A stretch of 64,000 nucleotides of DNA from Epibacterium sp. Ofav1-8 (GCF_022348185.1 NZ_JAKRFD010000011.1:107336-171335); one strand, 5' to 3'; counted from the first letter of the stretch, positions 42,188 to 51,161 are shown. The notes: generated by a model not told the origin, from the sequence alone. Translations and numbers: made by a program.

Positions 42188-43264
42188 TTACGAGAAGGAA
42201 TCGAGGAAGGCGTTCAGCGCATCATCGTAGTTGTCAGCATACCAATATTCGTCACGCTGAATCTGCATGCCTAGGTTCTTAGTCGTACCGGGGTTCACGA
42301 GCTTTTCTTGAGCCGACATCAGAGTCTCGGCGGCTGGGTTGGTTGTGCCGCTGGCCAGGCCATCAAACACGATTTTTTGACGTTCAGGCACGAGGGAGGA
42401 TGCGATGAACTGCTGCGCCACCTCAGGCTGTGAGCCGCCTTTTGGCATGACCCAGGAGGCCGGGCAGAACAGGCCCTGGTCAAAGTCCCAGGAGATGGCA
42501 CCGTTTGTGGCCTCATTCGCGCGCAGGGCACGATTATGCCAGACAAAACCGATGGCCACTTCGCTGTCCACGAGTTGCTGGAAAGCATCGGCGCCGTTGT
42601 TCCAGAAGATTAGGTCATCCTCAATGGTCTTCAGTTTGGCAATCGCGCGCTTGATATCCAGCGGGTAGAGCTGATCGGCGGGCACGCCGTCGGCCATTAG
42701 CGCGCCTTCCAGCGCACCAACCATATACCGCCAGACCGACCGCTTGCCGGGAAAGGTCTTGGTGTCAAAGAAATCACCCCAGGTTTTGGGCTGATCGCCA
42801 TCAAACTGGCGTGTATCGACCGCTCGCACGTAGCTGTAGGAATGGTTGGCAATCCCGTGCTGCCAGGCCCAACCTTCGCGGACCTTGGATTTGTCCACCA
42901 CCGAATAGTCAATCTCTTCAAGATAGCCCATACGGCCCAGACGGATAGCGCTATAGCCGTCACTGTCACAAAGATCCCAAACCGTTTTGCCGGATTCGAC
43001 CATCGCGATAATTTTGCCATCCAGGGGGTTTACGCCCTCAAGCACGACCTCCTTGCCCGTTGCGGCGGTGAAAGGTTTCGCCCAGGCTTTATCGAACCAG
43101 ATGTTGGACTCCGTGCCAAACGTGCCGATGACAAGCGGGTTGCCGCTTGCCATGGACATGCCCGGCCGCATCATCGCCAGCGCCGATGCGGTGCCCGCGG
43201 TATTCAGAAAGCCGCGCCTCGACATTTGAAGTCCGGGTTTGATCGGTTTGATGAATGAAGACAT
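42188..43264 (-). CDS. Polyamine-type ABC substrate-binding protein with Tat signal
   Basis: 358 residues. MSRRGFLNTAGTASALAM is a twin-arginine signal (SRRGFL). The mature protein has the extracellular solute-binding type 8 pattern (DKAWAKPFTAATGKEVV, VWDLCDSDGYSAIRLGRMGY, VAIGFVWHNRALRANEA). The family carries polyamines, opines and similar cations. No permease or ATPase is adjacent, whereas the PotABC-like genes at 25992-28677 lack a binding protein. Both have the shared palindrome upstream, so they are likely one system. Confidence 0.88.
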   Translation of the reverse strand: MSSFIKPIKPGLQMSRRGFLNTAGTASALAMMRPGMSMASGNPLVIGTFGTESNIWFDKAWAKPFTAATGKEVVLEGVNPLDGKIIAMVESGKTVWDLCDSDGYSAIRLGRMGYLEEIDYSVVDKSKVREGWAWQHGIANHSYSYVRAVDTRQFDGDQPKTWGDFFDTKTFPGKRSVWRYMVGALEGALMADGVPADQLYPLDIKRAIAKLKTIEDDLIFWNNGADAFQQLVDSEVAIGFVWHNRALRANEATNGAISWDFDQGLFCPASWVMPKGGSQPEVAQQFIASSLVPERQKIVFDGLASGTTNPAAETLMSAQEKLVNPGTTKNLGMQIQRDEYWYADNYDDALNAFLDSFS

Positions 43265-43319
43265 TTTCGTACCCCCTGTTGATTGGGAGTGATTAGATCA
43301 CGAAACGAAAGCCGGGCTG

Positions 43320-43333
43320 GTATACCGGTATAC
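43320..43333. promoter_or_regulatory. GTATAC-type variant operator, site G (binding protein)
   Basis: GTATACCGGTATAC is a perfect 14-bp palindrome with the outer GTAT/ATAC of the cluster motif but A/T at the fifth position. It lies 56 bp from the binding-protein start and 46 bp (centre to centre) from site B. Confidence 0.55.
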
Positions 43334-43365
43334 AGCGTCAGGCAGCCTGAAAACCGGGATACTTT

Positions 43366-43379
43366 GTATCGCGAGATAC
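43366..43379. promoter_or_regulatory. GTATC-N4-GATAC operator, site B (amidohydrolase)
   Basis: GTATCGCGAGATAC, perfect 5-bp arms, 51 bp before the amidohydrolase start. With site G it gives each of the two divergent genes its own site. Confidence 0.7.
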
Positions 43380-43430
43380 GATTTGCCCAACGCAGGTCGC
43401 GCAATATCCACCTCAACCGGAGGTATATAC

Positions 43431-45026
43431 ATGCAATCCAAACTATTGTTGCGCGGCGCCAACATTCGAACCCTCAACCCAGACCAGCCAATGGCCGAGG
43501 CCGTTCTGCTGGACGGCGACAACATCGTTTGGGTGGGGGATGACGCCGATGCGCCCAGCGGGTGCAAGGAGTTTCATTGCAACGGAAAAACCATCGTTCC
43601 GGGCTTTGTCGATGCGCATGTGCATCTGTATTGGATCGGCCATGACACCCTGTGCCGGAGCTATCTGGAGGCCGAATCCTTTGACGATATCTGTGATCTG
43701 ATCCGCGATCAGGCCCGGAGCAAGGGGCCGGATGAATGGATCTTTGGCATCGGCGTGAACGATTTCAAGCTCAAGGAAGGGCGGTTGCCGGATCGGCACA
43801 TACTGGACGCGGTCGGCGAGGGGCGCCCGATCTATCTGCGGCGGTTCTGCGGCCATTCGGCGACCTGCAATTCTGCAGCGCTGCGGATTGCCGGGATTGA
43901 TGAAACCACCGCGGATCCGCTGGGCGGGCAGATCGAAAGGGATGGCGGTGCACCGACCGGCGTTCTGCGCGAAATGGCCATGCATCTGGTCAATTTGCAT
44001 GTGCCCAAACCCGCCCCCGAAGACGTCGGCGCCGCGGTTAAGAACCTGGCCAAGAAGCTCCTGCAATACGGTGTCACCGGATGCTGCGAGGCCGCGGTTG
44101 GGTTCACCAACAGTTTCGATGATGAATGGCAGGTCTGGGAGCAGCTTAAGGCCGATCCCGACTATCCGCAGCGCATGGACTTCATGCTGCGGCTCGATCC
44201 CGCCGACGCGGTTGAGCGCGGTTTGCGCCCGGCGGTGGCGCACCCCGATTGGCGCGTCGCCACGCTGAAATTCTTTGAAGACGGGATTGTCGGCGCCCGC
44301 ACCGCGGCCTTCAACGCGCCCTATCGCGACAGCGGCAAGCCGGGGATGATTATGTACCCCGGCAATCAGTTGTGCGATCAGGTGACCCAAGCGGTGCGCG
44401 ACGGTTGGCAATGCGGCATCCACGCCATCGGGGACCTCGCCATCGCACAAGCGGCAAACGCGCTCTTGGAAGGGTCGCGGATCGGAACAAGCCCCGGCCC
44501 GATGCGGATCGAGCATGTGGCCCTGCCCACCACATCGGCTATCGAGACGCTGGCCGAGGCCGGCGCCGCCGTTGTCACCCAGCCAAGCTTTATCAGCTCG
44601 ATGGGCGACGGGTTTCAATCAGTTATGGGTTATGACACCACGCAGGATATGTATCCGGTGCGCAGCCTGCTGGATCGGGGCATGTCCGTTGTGTTCAGCT
44701 CGGACGCGCCGGCCGGCAGCCTCGAACCGCTAGCAGGAATGGCCGCCGCCGTGGAACGGCAAACCGCCACCGGCAAGGCCTTTGGCGAGGTCGAGGCGAT
44801 TACCCCGCTCGAAGCGCTGCACCTTTATACCACGGCGGCGAGCACCCTGTTCGGCCAGCCGGCCGAAACCCGCAGCATCCAAAGCGGCGGCTTGTCCGAT
44901 CTTGTCCTGCTGGACCGCGATCCCTTTTCGGAGGGCTGCGGCGCCGCGGATCTGCGGGAGACCAATGTGGTCGCAACCGTCAGCCGTGGGCGGTTTGCCT
45001 ATGCCGCGCCCGAGCTGTCGATGTAG
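43431..45026 (+). CDS. YtcJ-like metal-dependent amidohydrolase
   Basis: 531 residues from an ATG after CCGGAGG. The amidohydrolase metal site is laid out as in YtcJ/exoenzyme-regulatory-like members: DAHVHLYWIGHDTL (HxH), GIHAIGDLAIAQAAN, RIEHVALP and VFSSDAPAGSLEP (Asp). No signal peptide. It hydrolyses an amide or similar C-N bond in the cytoplasm. It is divergent from the Tat-exported binding protein and shares its control region, so its substrate is probably what that transporter brings in. Confidence 0.9.
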   Translation: MQSKLLLRGANIRTLNPDQPMAEAVLLDGDNIVWVGDDADAPSGCKEFHCNGKTIVPGFVDAHVHLYWIGHDTLCRSYLEAESFDDICDLIRDQARSKGPDEWIFGIGVNDFKLKEGRLPDRHILDAVGEGRPIYLRRFCGHSATCNSAALRIAGIDETTADPLGGQIERDGGAPTGVLREMAMHLVNLHVPKPAPEDVGAAVKNLAKKLLQYGVTGCCEAAVGFTNSFDDEWQVWEQLKADPDYPQRMDFMLRLDPADAVERGLRPAVAHPDWRVATLKFFEDGIVGARTAAFNAPYRDSGKPGMIMYPGNQLCDQVTQAVRDGWQCGIHAIGDLAIAQAANALLEGSRIGTSPGPMRIEHVALPTTSAIETLAEAGAAVVTQPSFISSMGDGFQSVMGYDTTQDMYPVRSLLDRGMSVVFSSDAPAGSLEPLAGMAAAVERQTATGKAFGEVEAITPLEALHLYTTAASTLFGQPAETRSIQSGGLSDLVLLDRDPFSEGCGAADLRETNVVATVSRGRFAYAAPELSM

Positions 45027-45067
45027 CGGCAACCGAGTGATTGGCCTGATTGCCGTTCTATGCCTTT

Positions 45068-45122
45068 GGGGTGGCTGGCGCAGGTTAGGCCGGCCTTTCG
45101 CCAACCTTCGCCACGCCCGTTC
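45068..45122. terminator. Possible bidirectional terminator between convergent genes
   Basis: The gap between the amidohydrolase and the alcohol dehydrogenase contains the perfect AGGCCGGCCT core, flanked by imperfect arms (GGTGGCTGGCGCAGGTT and AACCTTCGCCACG). It could stop transcripts from both sides; there is no long T-run. Confidence 0.3.
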
Positions 45123-45180
45123 AGCCTTAAAACGCAGGGCCCGGTGGTTGGCGAATTGTGCCGCCGGGACCTGCGCGCGT

Positions 45181-46368
45181 TCAGAACGCGGCGCGCAGAA
45201 TGTCCAGATACTGCGATTTTATCAGCGGCGGCGGGTTTGTGGTGTTACAGGAATCGATCTCCGCCTTCGCCGCGATGGCCTCAAGGATGCTTTCGTTCAG
45301 GCCCATTTCCGACAGCCGCGTGGGCAGCCCGGTGCGCTGTTTCAGATCGGTGAAGAAATCCGGCAGCATATCGGGCGAGGCCAGGCCAAGCGCCTGAGCC
45401 ATCCGCGAAATTTTCGATCCCAGCGCCTTGCTGTTCTGGCGCAGGACATGCGGCAATAGGATCGCGTTGACCGTCCCGTGATGCACGCCGGTTTCGCCCA
45501 AGGGGTGCGCCAGCGCATGGATCGCGCCCAGACCTTTGGGAAAGCTCAAACCGCCTTGCATCGCGGCCATCAGAAGATGCCAGCGCGCCCGCCGGTCGGA
45601 CCCGTCCTGGACCGCTTCTTCGACAAAGCAGACCGCGCGCTGCAGGCCATCCAGCGCAATCGCTTCGGCCGGCAGGTTGATCCGCGAGGACGAAAAGCTT
45701 TCGACGCAATGCGCGATGGTGTCAAAGGCCGTTGCGGCAGTCAGGCGCGGTGGCAGGCTCAGCGTCAGCGCCGGATCACAGATCGCAAGCGCGGGAATCA
45801 GATAGGGGCTGCCGATAGGCAGTTTCTGGCCGCCGGCCGTGATAATCACGGTTGTCCGGGCCACTTCGCTGCCGGTTCCCGCCGTTGTCGGAATGGCGAT
45901 GATGGGCGGGCATGCTTTTGTGATCCGGTCCAGTCCGCCGTTTGCCAGCGCATAGGTCGCCAGCTCTCCGGGGTGCGACGCCAGCAACGCCGCCGCCTTG
46001 GCCAGATCCATCGGGGACCCGCCGCCAACCGCGACGATGGCATCGCAATTGTGCGCCAGATACATATCCGCCGCGTCCCGGCAGCTTTGTTCCGTCGGGT
46101 TTTCGGGCGTGCCCGAATAGACGACATGACCCTCTGCCATGTCCCGGATGGTGTCGCCGATGGGGCTGTTCAAAAGCGGCGCGTCCGTCACAAAGAGTGG
46201 CCGGGAAACCGACAGTAGGTCAAGCTCTTCGGCCAGCTTGTCGGCGGCCCCGAAACCGAACAGCGTCTTGGTCAGATAGGTCAGAAGACTGACCTCGTTC
46301 AGGTCCGTGTCCGAGATCTGTTCAATCTGGTTGCGCTTCCATTCGTCAAGTGGAGAAATATCGCTCAT
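45181..46368 (-). CDS. Iron-containing (group III) alcohol dehydrogenase
   Basis: 395 residues, full length. NAD-binding VAVGGGSPMDLAKAAALL, and metal ligands in TAFDTIAHCVESF (Asp, His), ALAHPLGETGVHHG (His, His). The family oxidises alcohols, lactaldehyde-like compounds or maleylacetate, usually with Fe2+. It has a GAAGGC site before the ATG. A GTATC-N4-GATAC palindrome lies 220 bp upstream, so it is probably part of the same regulon. Substrate not evident. Confidence 0.9.
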   Translation of the reverse strand: MSDISPLDEWKRNQIEQISDTDLNEVSLLTYLTKTLFGFGAADKLAEELDLLSVSRPLFVTDAPLLNSPIGDTIRDMAEGHVVYSGTPENPTEQSCRDAADMYLAHNCDAIVAVGGGSPMDLAKAAALLASHPGELATYALANGGLDRITKACPPIIAIPTTAGTGSEVARTTVIITAGGQKLPIGSPYLIPALAICDPALTLSLPPRLTAATAFDTIAHCVESFSSSRINLPAEAIALDGLQRAVCFVEEAVQDGSDRRARWHLLMAAMQGGLSFPKGLGAIHALAHPLGETGVHHGTVNAILLPHVLRQNSKALGSKISRMAQALGLASPDMLPDFFTDLKQRTGLPTRLSEMGLNESILEAIAAKAEIDSCNTTNPPPLIKSQYLDILRAAF

Positions 46369-46748
46369 GCCTTCGTGTCCCTATTTTTTATTTTCAAGAG
46401 CATCTTGATTGGAGCCCTTTGCTGCGAGATGCAGTAACCAGAAATACCCAGCGGTCATTCCAATTATGATCCGGCATGCAAAATCAGGGCCTGACGCGAC
46501 CCAATGAAGATTCTGATGCGCAGTGCCATTTTTCAACAGACTGCTGCGGATGTTGATAAGCATACCCAAATCCACACGCCCCCTGCGGTATCGTGCGATA
46601 CAGCGACCTTGGTTATTCCGGTGCCGAATGCCGCGCCCGTTCTGATTGAATTCGTAAGATCCCAATTAAACACCCGACCGATGCGCTTGCGCGAACCAGC
46701 CGGCCGATATGATGTGAGTGGTTTTAGTCTTTGATGTTTTGCATAGCG
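46369..46748. other. Intergenic stretch upstream of the alcohol dehydrogenase
   Basis: 380 bp with no convincing gene. A minus-strand frame at 46381-46665 ends GYFWLLHLAAKGSNQDALEN but lacks a ribosome-binding site and runs through the operator. The only clear element is the palindrome at 46588-46601. Confidence 0.5.
46588..46601. promoter_or_regulatory. GTATC-N4-GATAC operator, site C (alcohol dehydrogenase)
   Basis: GTATCGTGCGATAC, perfect 5-bp arms; the whole 14 bp is close to a full palindrome. It is 220 bp upstream of the dehydrogenase start and 148 bp downstream of the alpha/beta hydrolase stop. Confidence 0.65.
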
Positions 46749-47615
46749 TCACCGGGAAAGCCAGGTGTTCAGCTTATCGAAGAACGCATCGCTTTCTTCG
46801 ATGAACGGATAATGCCCGGACTCGCCAAATATTGAAAGCTCGGCGTTGGGCATTTCTGCGGCGATCCGTTCGGCGCCGGAGTCCGGCGGGGTGATGCCGT
46901 CGTGGCGGCCCGAGATGACCAGCGTTGGGGTTGCGACCGCACCCAATCTGCCCACCGCGTTGAACGTATAGAACAGATCGCCCGAGGCGTTCCAGGCCCG
47001 GTGTTCATAATCCGTGCGCGCATCCAGATCGGCGCCAACCTCTTCACTCCATTGATGAAAATACATTCGCAAGACGGTGTTCCAAGTCGAACGCCATTCC
47101 GTATCGTCCGCCATGGGCTGCGAAAACAGTTTGTCCAGGGCCGCCAGCTGCACGTCGCTGCCCGAAACGTGCAGTTCGAAATCCAGCGCTGGCGCCGTAT
47201 CGACCAAGACCAGCCCATCCAGCCGGTCGGCATACCGAATGACGAATTCCTGAGCGATAAACCCCCCGCAGGAATGGCCGATCAGGGTAAAGCGATCATG
47301 CCCCAATGCCGTCATCAATTGATCCGCGTCCGAGGCCAGACGTTCAAACGTCATTACCCTATAATCGTCCGGCTTGTCGGATTTGCCATTTCCAAAATGG
47401 TCGTAATAAATAACTTGGAAATTTGTGGACAGTTGATCGAAATACGGGCGCAGATAATTATGACTAAGCCCGAATCCACCATGCATAAGCAGAATGGCCG
47501 GCCCTTTGCCAACGGTTTCGACATAGATATTCGCGCCGTTGACCTTCACTACCCGCGATGACAATGCACCTTTGACTCCATCTGCCTTTCGATCCGTTTC
47601 CGTAGTTACCGTCAT
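46749..47615 (-). CDS. Alpha/beta hydrolase
   Basis: 288 residues from an ATG preceded by GGGGGAG. The fold is clear: LLMHGGFGLSHNYLRPYFDQ (oxyanion region), nucleophile elbow GHSCGGFIA (Ser), acid in VISGRHDGITPPD and base His in FGESGHYPFIEE. It resembles proline-iminopeptidase-like and lactonase/esterase members. No signal peptide. It lies at the end of the catabolic cluster and may hydrolyse an ester, lactone or ring-cleavage product. Confidence 0.9.
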   Translation of the reverse strand: MTVTTETDRKADGVKGALSSRVVKVNGANIYVETVGKGPAILLMHGGFGLSHNYLRPYFDQLSTNFQVIYYDHFGNGKSDKPDDYRVMTFERLASDADQLMTALGHDRFTLIGHSCGGFIAQEFVIRYADRLDGLVLVDTAPALDFELHVSGSDVQLAALDKLFSQPMADDTEWRSTWNTVLRMYFHQWSEEVGADLDARTDYEHRAWNASGDLFYTFNAVGRLGAVATPTLVISGRHDGITPPDSGAERIAAEMPNAELSIFGESGHYPFIEESDAFFDKLNTWLSR

Positions 47616-47842
47616 ATTAGTACTCCCCCTCAGTAGCAATTGTAACGCCTTCTCGAACGAAGCGTAATATACCACCACTACGAGAAATCACACTACAGCC
47701 AATGCACCAGAGAACCGTTGTAATTTGACCTAAGAAATAACGGCGTCGTCTTTTGGAGGCAGTCTTTTTTGGACAGTTACTAGATGACCTTGCGCATACG
47801 TCATTCGCTGCGGATTTTGCGCGAAACGGCGCGCCGTCGCGG

Positions 47843-48238
47843 TCAGTTGCCGGCCTGCGTTTGTTCCCGTCGCGCCAGCGCCCAACCCCACAGACCGCAG
47901 GACAGAATCCCAATGTTGCCCGCCGGATCCAGCAACATCCAGGCGTTTAAAATCGGCTCGACCAGCCAAAACCAAACGTTGAACACAAAGACCGCAACCG
48001 ACCCGACAAGGCCAAAGACAAGGAAGGTCATCGGCGTGAACCGTGCGGTTAACAGGAGGGTCCCGTTCAGCACCGCCTGCGCGCCGAAACAGCCCATAAT
48101 GAACCGGGCCTGCTGCGTCGCCTCGTTGAATTCGGGCTGAAAGGCGAACCGCACTACCATTGCCGGGGCGATGAGGCACCAGCCCCCCAAGACAAGAAAG
48201 ATAAGAGCCAATCCGGTCTGAAGATGGCGGGATGTCAT
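47843..48238 (-). CDS. Small four-span membrane protein of unknown function
   Basis: 131 residues from MTSRHLQTGLALIFLVLGGW after GGAGAA. Four hydrophobic segments (for example FLVFGLVGSVAVFVFNVWF and GNIGILSCGLWGWALA) fill almost the whole chain, as in DoxX/DUF-type small membrane proteins. No catalytic residues are visible. It lies alone between the alpha/beta hydrolase and the RTX protein. Confidence 0.7.
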   Translation of the reverse strand: MTSRHLQTGLALIFLVLGGWCLIAPAMVVRFAFQPEFNEATQQARFIMGCFGAQAVLNGTLLLTARFTPMTFLVFGLVGSVAVFVFNVWFWLVEPILNAWMLLDPAGNIGILSCGLWGWALARREQTQAGN

Positions 48239-48349
48239 GTGCTGGTTCTCCTTGGTTTTGCGGCCCACGGTGTGCCCCACCAAAACGGCTGCCTCCACCC
48301 GAGCGGGGGTTTGCTCGAGTGGTGCGGTTTTCGCCGACGCCGTGCGGCA

Positions 48350-49570
48350 TCAAAGAATGAAATTGTCCATCGAGAACCAAAACCCACTGTCCAGATAATC
48401 GACCAGAACAATCTCATCGTTGCCGACATATATTGTCAGGTCGTTTTCGTTGGTGATGGCGGAGATGTCGTCCCAATCGGGATACTCGGGCCAATAAGAC
48501 GCGCTCCAATGCTCCGAAAGGTCGATTTTGTCGTTTTCGCGGAAATCTGTAATCCGATCGACACCAGAACCCGTTTTGAACACAAAGACGTCCTTACCCC
48601 CGCCGCCGACCAGAAGGTCGTTGCCCGCGCCGCCTTCCATTGTATCATTTCCCACACCCCCGTTGAGCGTGTCATCCCCATAGCCACCAAATAGCTCATC
48701 TCGACCGTCACCACCCCTTAGCAAATCTTCACCACCGTATCCCCAGACCTCATCGTCACCCCCATTGGCATTGATGATGTTGTCGACTTCGCTACCTTTC
48801 AAGGTGTCATCCTGACCGGAGCCAAACAGGTTCTCGATGGAGTCCAGATAGGTATACATATCGTCGGAATGGGCAAATCCGGTCAGGTTGCGGAGTGAGG
48901 CGTAAACGCCGACATAAGAGCCAAGAAAGTCGGCCGTGTCTTGACCATCGCCGCCATCGAAATGGTTCTGTCCATAGATGTCGTAAAGGACATCGTTGCC
49001 CGTGCCTCCATAGAGGCTGTCATCCCCACGGCCGCCACCCAAGTTGTCGCGGCCGCTTTCGCCATAAAGTATGTCGTCTCCGTCGCCGGCCCAAATTTGA
49101 TCATTGCCACCGCCGGCCCAGAACGCGTTATTAGCGCTGTCACCACTGAGAAAATCGTCATAGGCTGAGCCTTGAAGGTTTTCGATGCCGACCAACCGTC
49201 CAAGCGTGGGGTTATAGGCACCTTCCTCGCGTTCATATTCCCCGGTTGTAAGGCTCGCGGTGATGCCAAAATCCATGTCCTTAAAGCTGGCAAGATCCAC
49301 TCCAGACCCGCCGTTCAGGTAGTTGTAGCCGCTGCCGCTGGCCTTGAGGATGTCCGAGCCGGAATCGCCATAAAGCCAGTTGTCGCCCGACCCGCCGGAA
49401 ATAATGTCGTCACCGGAGCCGCCAAAAACGATGTCATCGCCATCGCCCGCGTGGACCACGTCGTTTCCACCATAGGCGTAAACGATGTCATGCCCCGCGA
49501 AGGCAAAGAAAATCTCGGCACCGTTGCTGCCTTTCATGACCTCGGAGGCCGATGATCCAACCTTGTACAT
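48350..49570 (-). CDS. RTX/hemolysin-type calcium-binding repeat protein
   Basis: 406 residues built almost entirely of the nonapeptide GGxGxDxxx (for example GGNDVVHAGDGDDIVFGG, GGRGDDSLYGGTGNDVLYD, GGVGNDTMEGGAGNDLLVGG). The C-terminus has the usual secretion-associated block FVFKTGSGVDRITDFRENDK. Such proteins fold on Ca2+ outside the cell after type I export. No enzymatic domain precedes the repeats, and no type I exporter genes are in the window. It could be a surface or matrix protein. Confidence 0.9.
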   Translation of the reverse strand: MYKVGSSASEVMKGSNGAEIFFAFAGHDIVYAYGGNDVVHAGDGDDIVFGGSGDDIISGGSGDNWLYGDSGSDILKASGSGYNYLNGGSGVDLASFKDMDFGITASLTTGEYEREEGAYNPTLGRLVGIENLQGSAYDDFLSGDSANNAFWAGGGNDQIWAGDGDDILYGESGRDNLGGGRGDDSLYGGTGNDVLYDIYGQNHFDGGDGQDTADFLGSYVGVYASLRNLTGFAHSDDMYTYLDSIENLFGSGQDDTLKGSEVDNIINANGGDDEVWGYGGEDLLRGGDGRDELFGGYGDDTLNGGVGNDTMEGGAGNDLLVGGGGKDVFVFKTGSGVDRITDFRENDKIDLSEHWSASYWPEYPDWDDISAITNENDLTIYVGNDEIVLVDYLDSGFWFSMDNFIL

Positions 49571-49710
49571 GCTCTGTCCTTGTTCGCTTCGAATGAGTGC
49601 TATTTGTGTGTTTCAGGACAGAAGACGCGCCAGTGGCAGAATCTATTCCAATCAGATCACGATTTTTCATGTCAGCGCCGACGTACGGTGGATCGACGGC
49701 GCGAAATAGA

Positions 49711-51053
49711 TGTGGTCGCGGGATTTCGGACCATGTGTTAAGGTGTAGCGCCTGAGGAAGAACGCGCAGAAATGACCAAACGGAAACGCTATTCGGCGGA
49801 GTTCAAGGCGTAGGTTGCTCTGGAAGTCCTCCATGAGGAGCTGACGACGGCAGACCTTGCCACGAAGTATGGCATCCATCCTACTATGAATAGCGGCTGG
49901 AGTGAGGAGGAACAGAAAACAGCGTGGGGCGCTGTTTTCCCGACGAACACCGGGATCGAGAACATGGTACAGGCCTTCAGAGGTCAGTCGATCGCCGAGC
50001 CGACGATATCGACGGCAGCTGTCGAAAAGTTTCACGCCAAACTCGGGCAGCTGGTCGTGAAGCGGGATGCTCCGCAGTGCTTACGCGGCTCCATTGGGGT
50101 CACGGGCGCTGCTACGATATCGGAAACCTCCGATCTCGTCCTCGGCACTGGAGGTAAAAAAGCGGTAAAGAAAGATCATCCTGATCTCAGTGTCCGGCGG
50201 CAATGCGGTTTCCTGTCACTGGCGCGCTCGTCTCTCTACAATCAGCCGCGCGGGGAAAGCGCCGAGAACCTGAAGCTCATAGAAATCATCGACCGGCAGT
50301 TCCTGGAGACACCGTCGTATGGGTCCCGACAAATGGCCCGCCACATGCAGCGGGAGGGCCACAGATGTGGGCGACATCGTGTGCGGCGGCTGATGAAGCT
50401 CATGCGTTTGGTGCCGATTTACCAAGAGCCGAAGACCAGTAGGAAGCACCCGGAGCACAAGATATATCCACATCTTCTGAAGGACTTGCCCATCACCCGG
50501 CCCAACCAGGTCTGGTGCGCGGACATCAGCTACATCCCTATGCGCCGGGGATTTCTTTCCCTCGTTGCCATCATGGACTGGCACAGCCGGAAGGTGCTGA
50601 GCTGGCGGCTCTCGAACAGCATGGACGCGGGGGGCTGCGTCGAGGCGTTGAAAGAAGCGCTGGCAGCATACGGCACCCCTGAGATATTCGACACCGATCA
50701 AGGCTCCCAATTCACCAGCACCGATTTCACCGACGTCCTACGCGATGCGACGGTGAAAATCTCGATGGATGGCCGGGGACGCTGGATCGACAAACGCATG
50801 ATCGAACGGCTCTGGCTATCCCTCAAATATGAATGCGTCTACTTGAACGCCTTCGAAACCGGTTCCGAAGCCCGGGACGGAATCGGTGGCTGGATCAGCT
50901 ACTACAACGAAAGACGCCCGCACTCATCACATGGGATCATGACGCCGGACGAGGCCTATGGTAGACGAGCTCCGGACCTGAAGGTTGCCGCCTGAAATGA
51001 AACCAAAGTTATAGCTTAGCACCGCGGCAAACTGGTCGAATTTCCAGGACCAC
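49711..51053 (+). mobile_element. IS3-family element with decayed orfA
   Basis: The ends are related inverted repeats: TGTGGTCGCGGGATTTCGG at 49711 and, on the other strand from 51053, GGTGGTCCTGGAAATTCGACC-like sequence. Inside are a broken orfA and a mostly open orfB. It lies between the RTX gene's promoter and the GntR gene. Confidence 0.7.
49771..50995 (+). pseudogene. IS3-family transposase (orfA broken, orfB largely intact)
   Basis: OrfA starts ATGACCAAACGG (MTKRKRYSAEFKA), is stopped by TAG at once, then continues VALEVLHEELTTADLATKYG before it is truncated and joined to degraded sequence. OrfB follows in the frame ending at 50995, with HTH_21 (YGSRQMARHMQREGHRCGRH) and the rve domain: Asp in VWCADISYIP, Asp in IFDTDQGSQF and Glu in WISYYNERRPHSSHG plus MIERLWLSLKYE. 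With no functional OrfA the element is probably not active. Confidence 0.85.
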
Positions 51054-51094
51054 CTCTGTCGTACGCATACATTCAGCGCCTATCCGGATCGATT

Positions 51095-51106
51095 TAGTAT
51101 ACGTTT
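51095..51106. promoter_or_regulatory. Candidate GntR operator before the gntR gene
   Basis: TAGTATACGT, core GTATAC, 56 bp before the GntR gene start. It resembles the better TTGTATACAA site in front of the transporter operon. Confidence 0.4.
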
Positions 51107-51161
51107 TCGTCGGATTCGTTCTATTGTTAGGGCTCGACATCTCACCGTAAGCGGGATCAAT

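Noticed and set aside
43443..44618. Minus-strand 391-codon frame opposite the amidohydrolase
   Set aside because: The amidohydrolase has all metal ligands and a ribosome-binding site; the antisense frame has neither.
46381..46665. 94-codon minus-strand frame before the alcohol dehydrogenase
   Set aside because: No ribosome-binding site, mixed composition, and it would run through the GTATC-N4-GATAC operator; only the last third looks protein-like.
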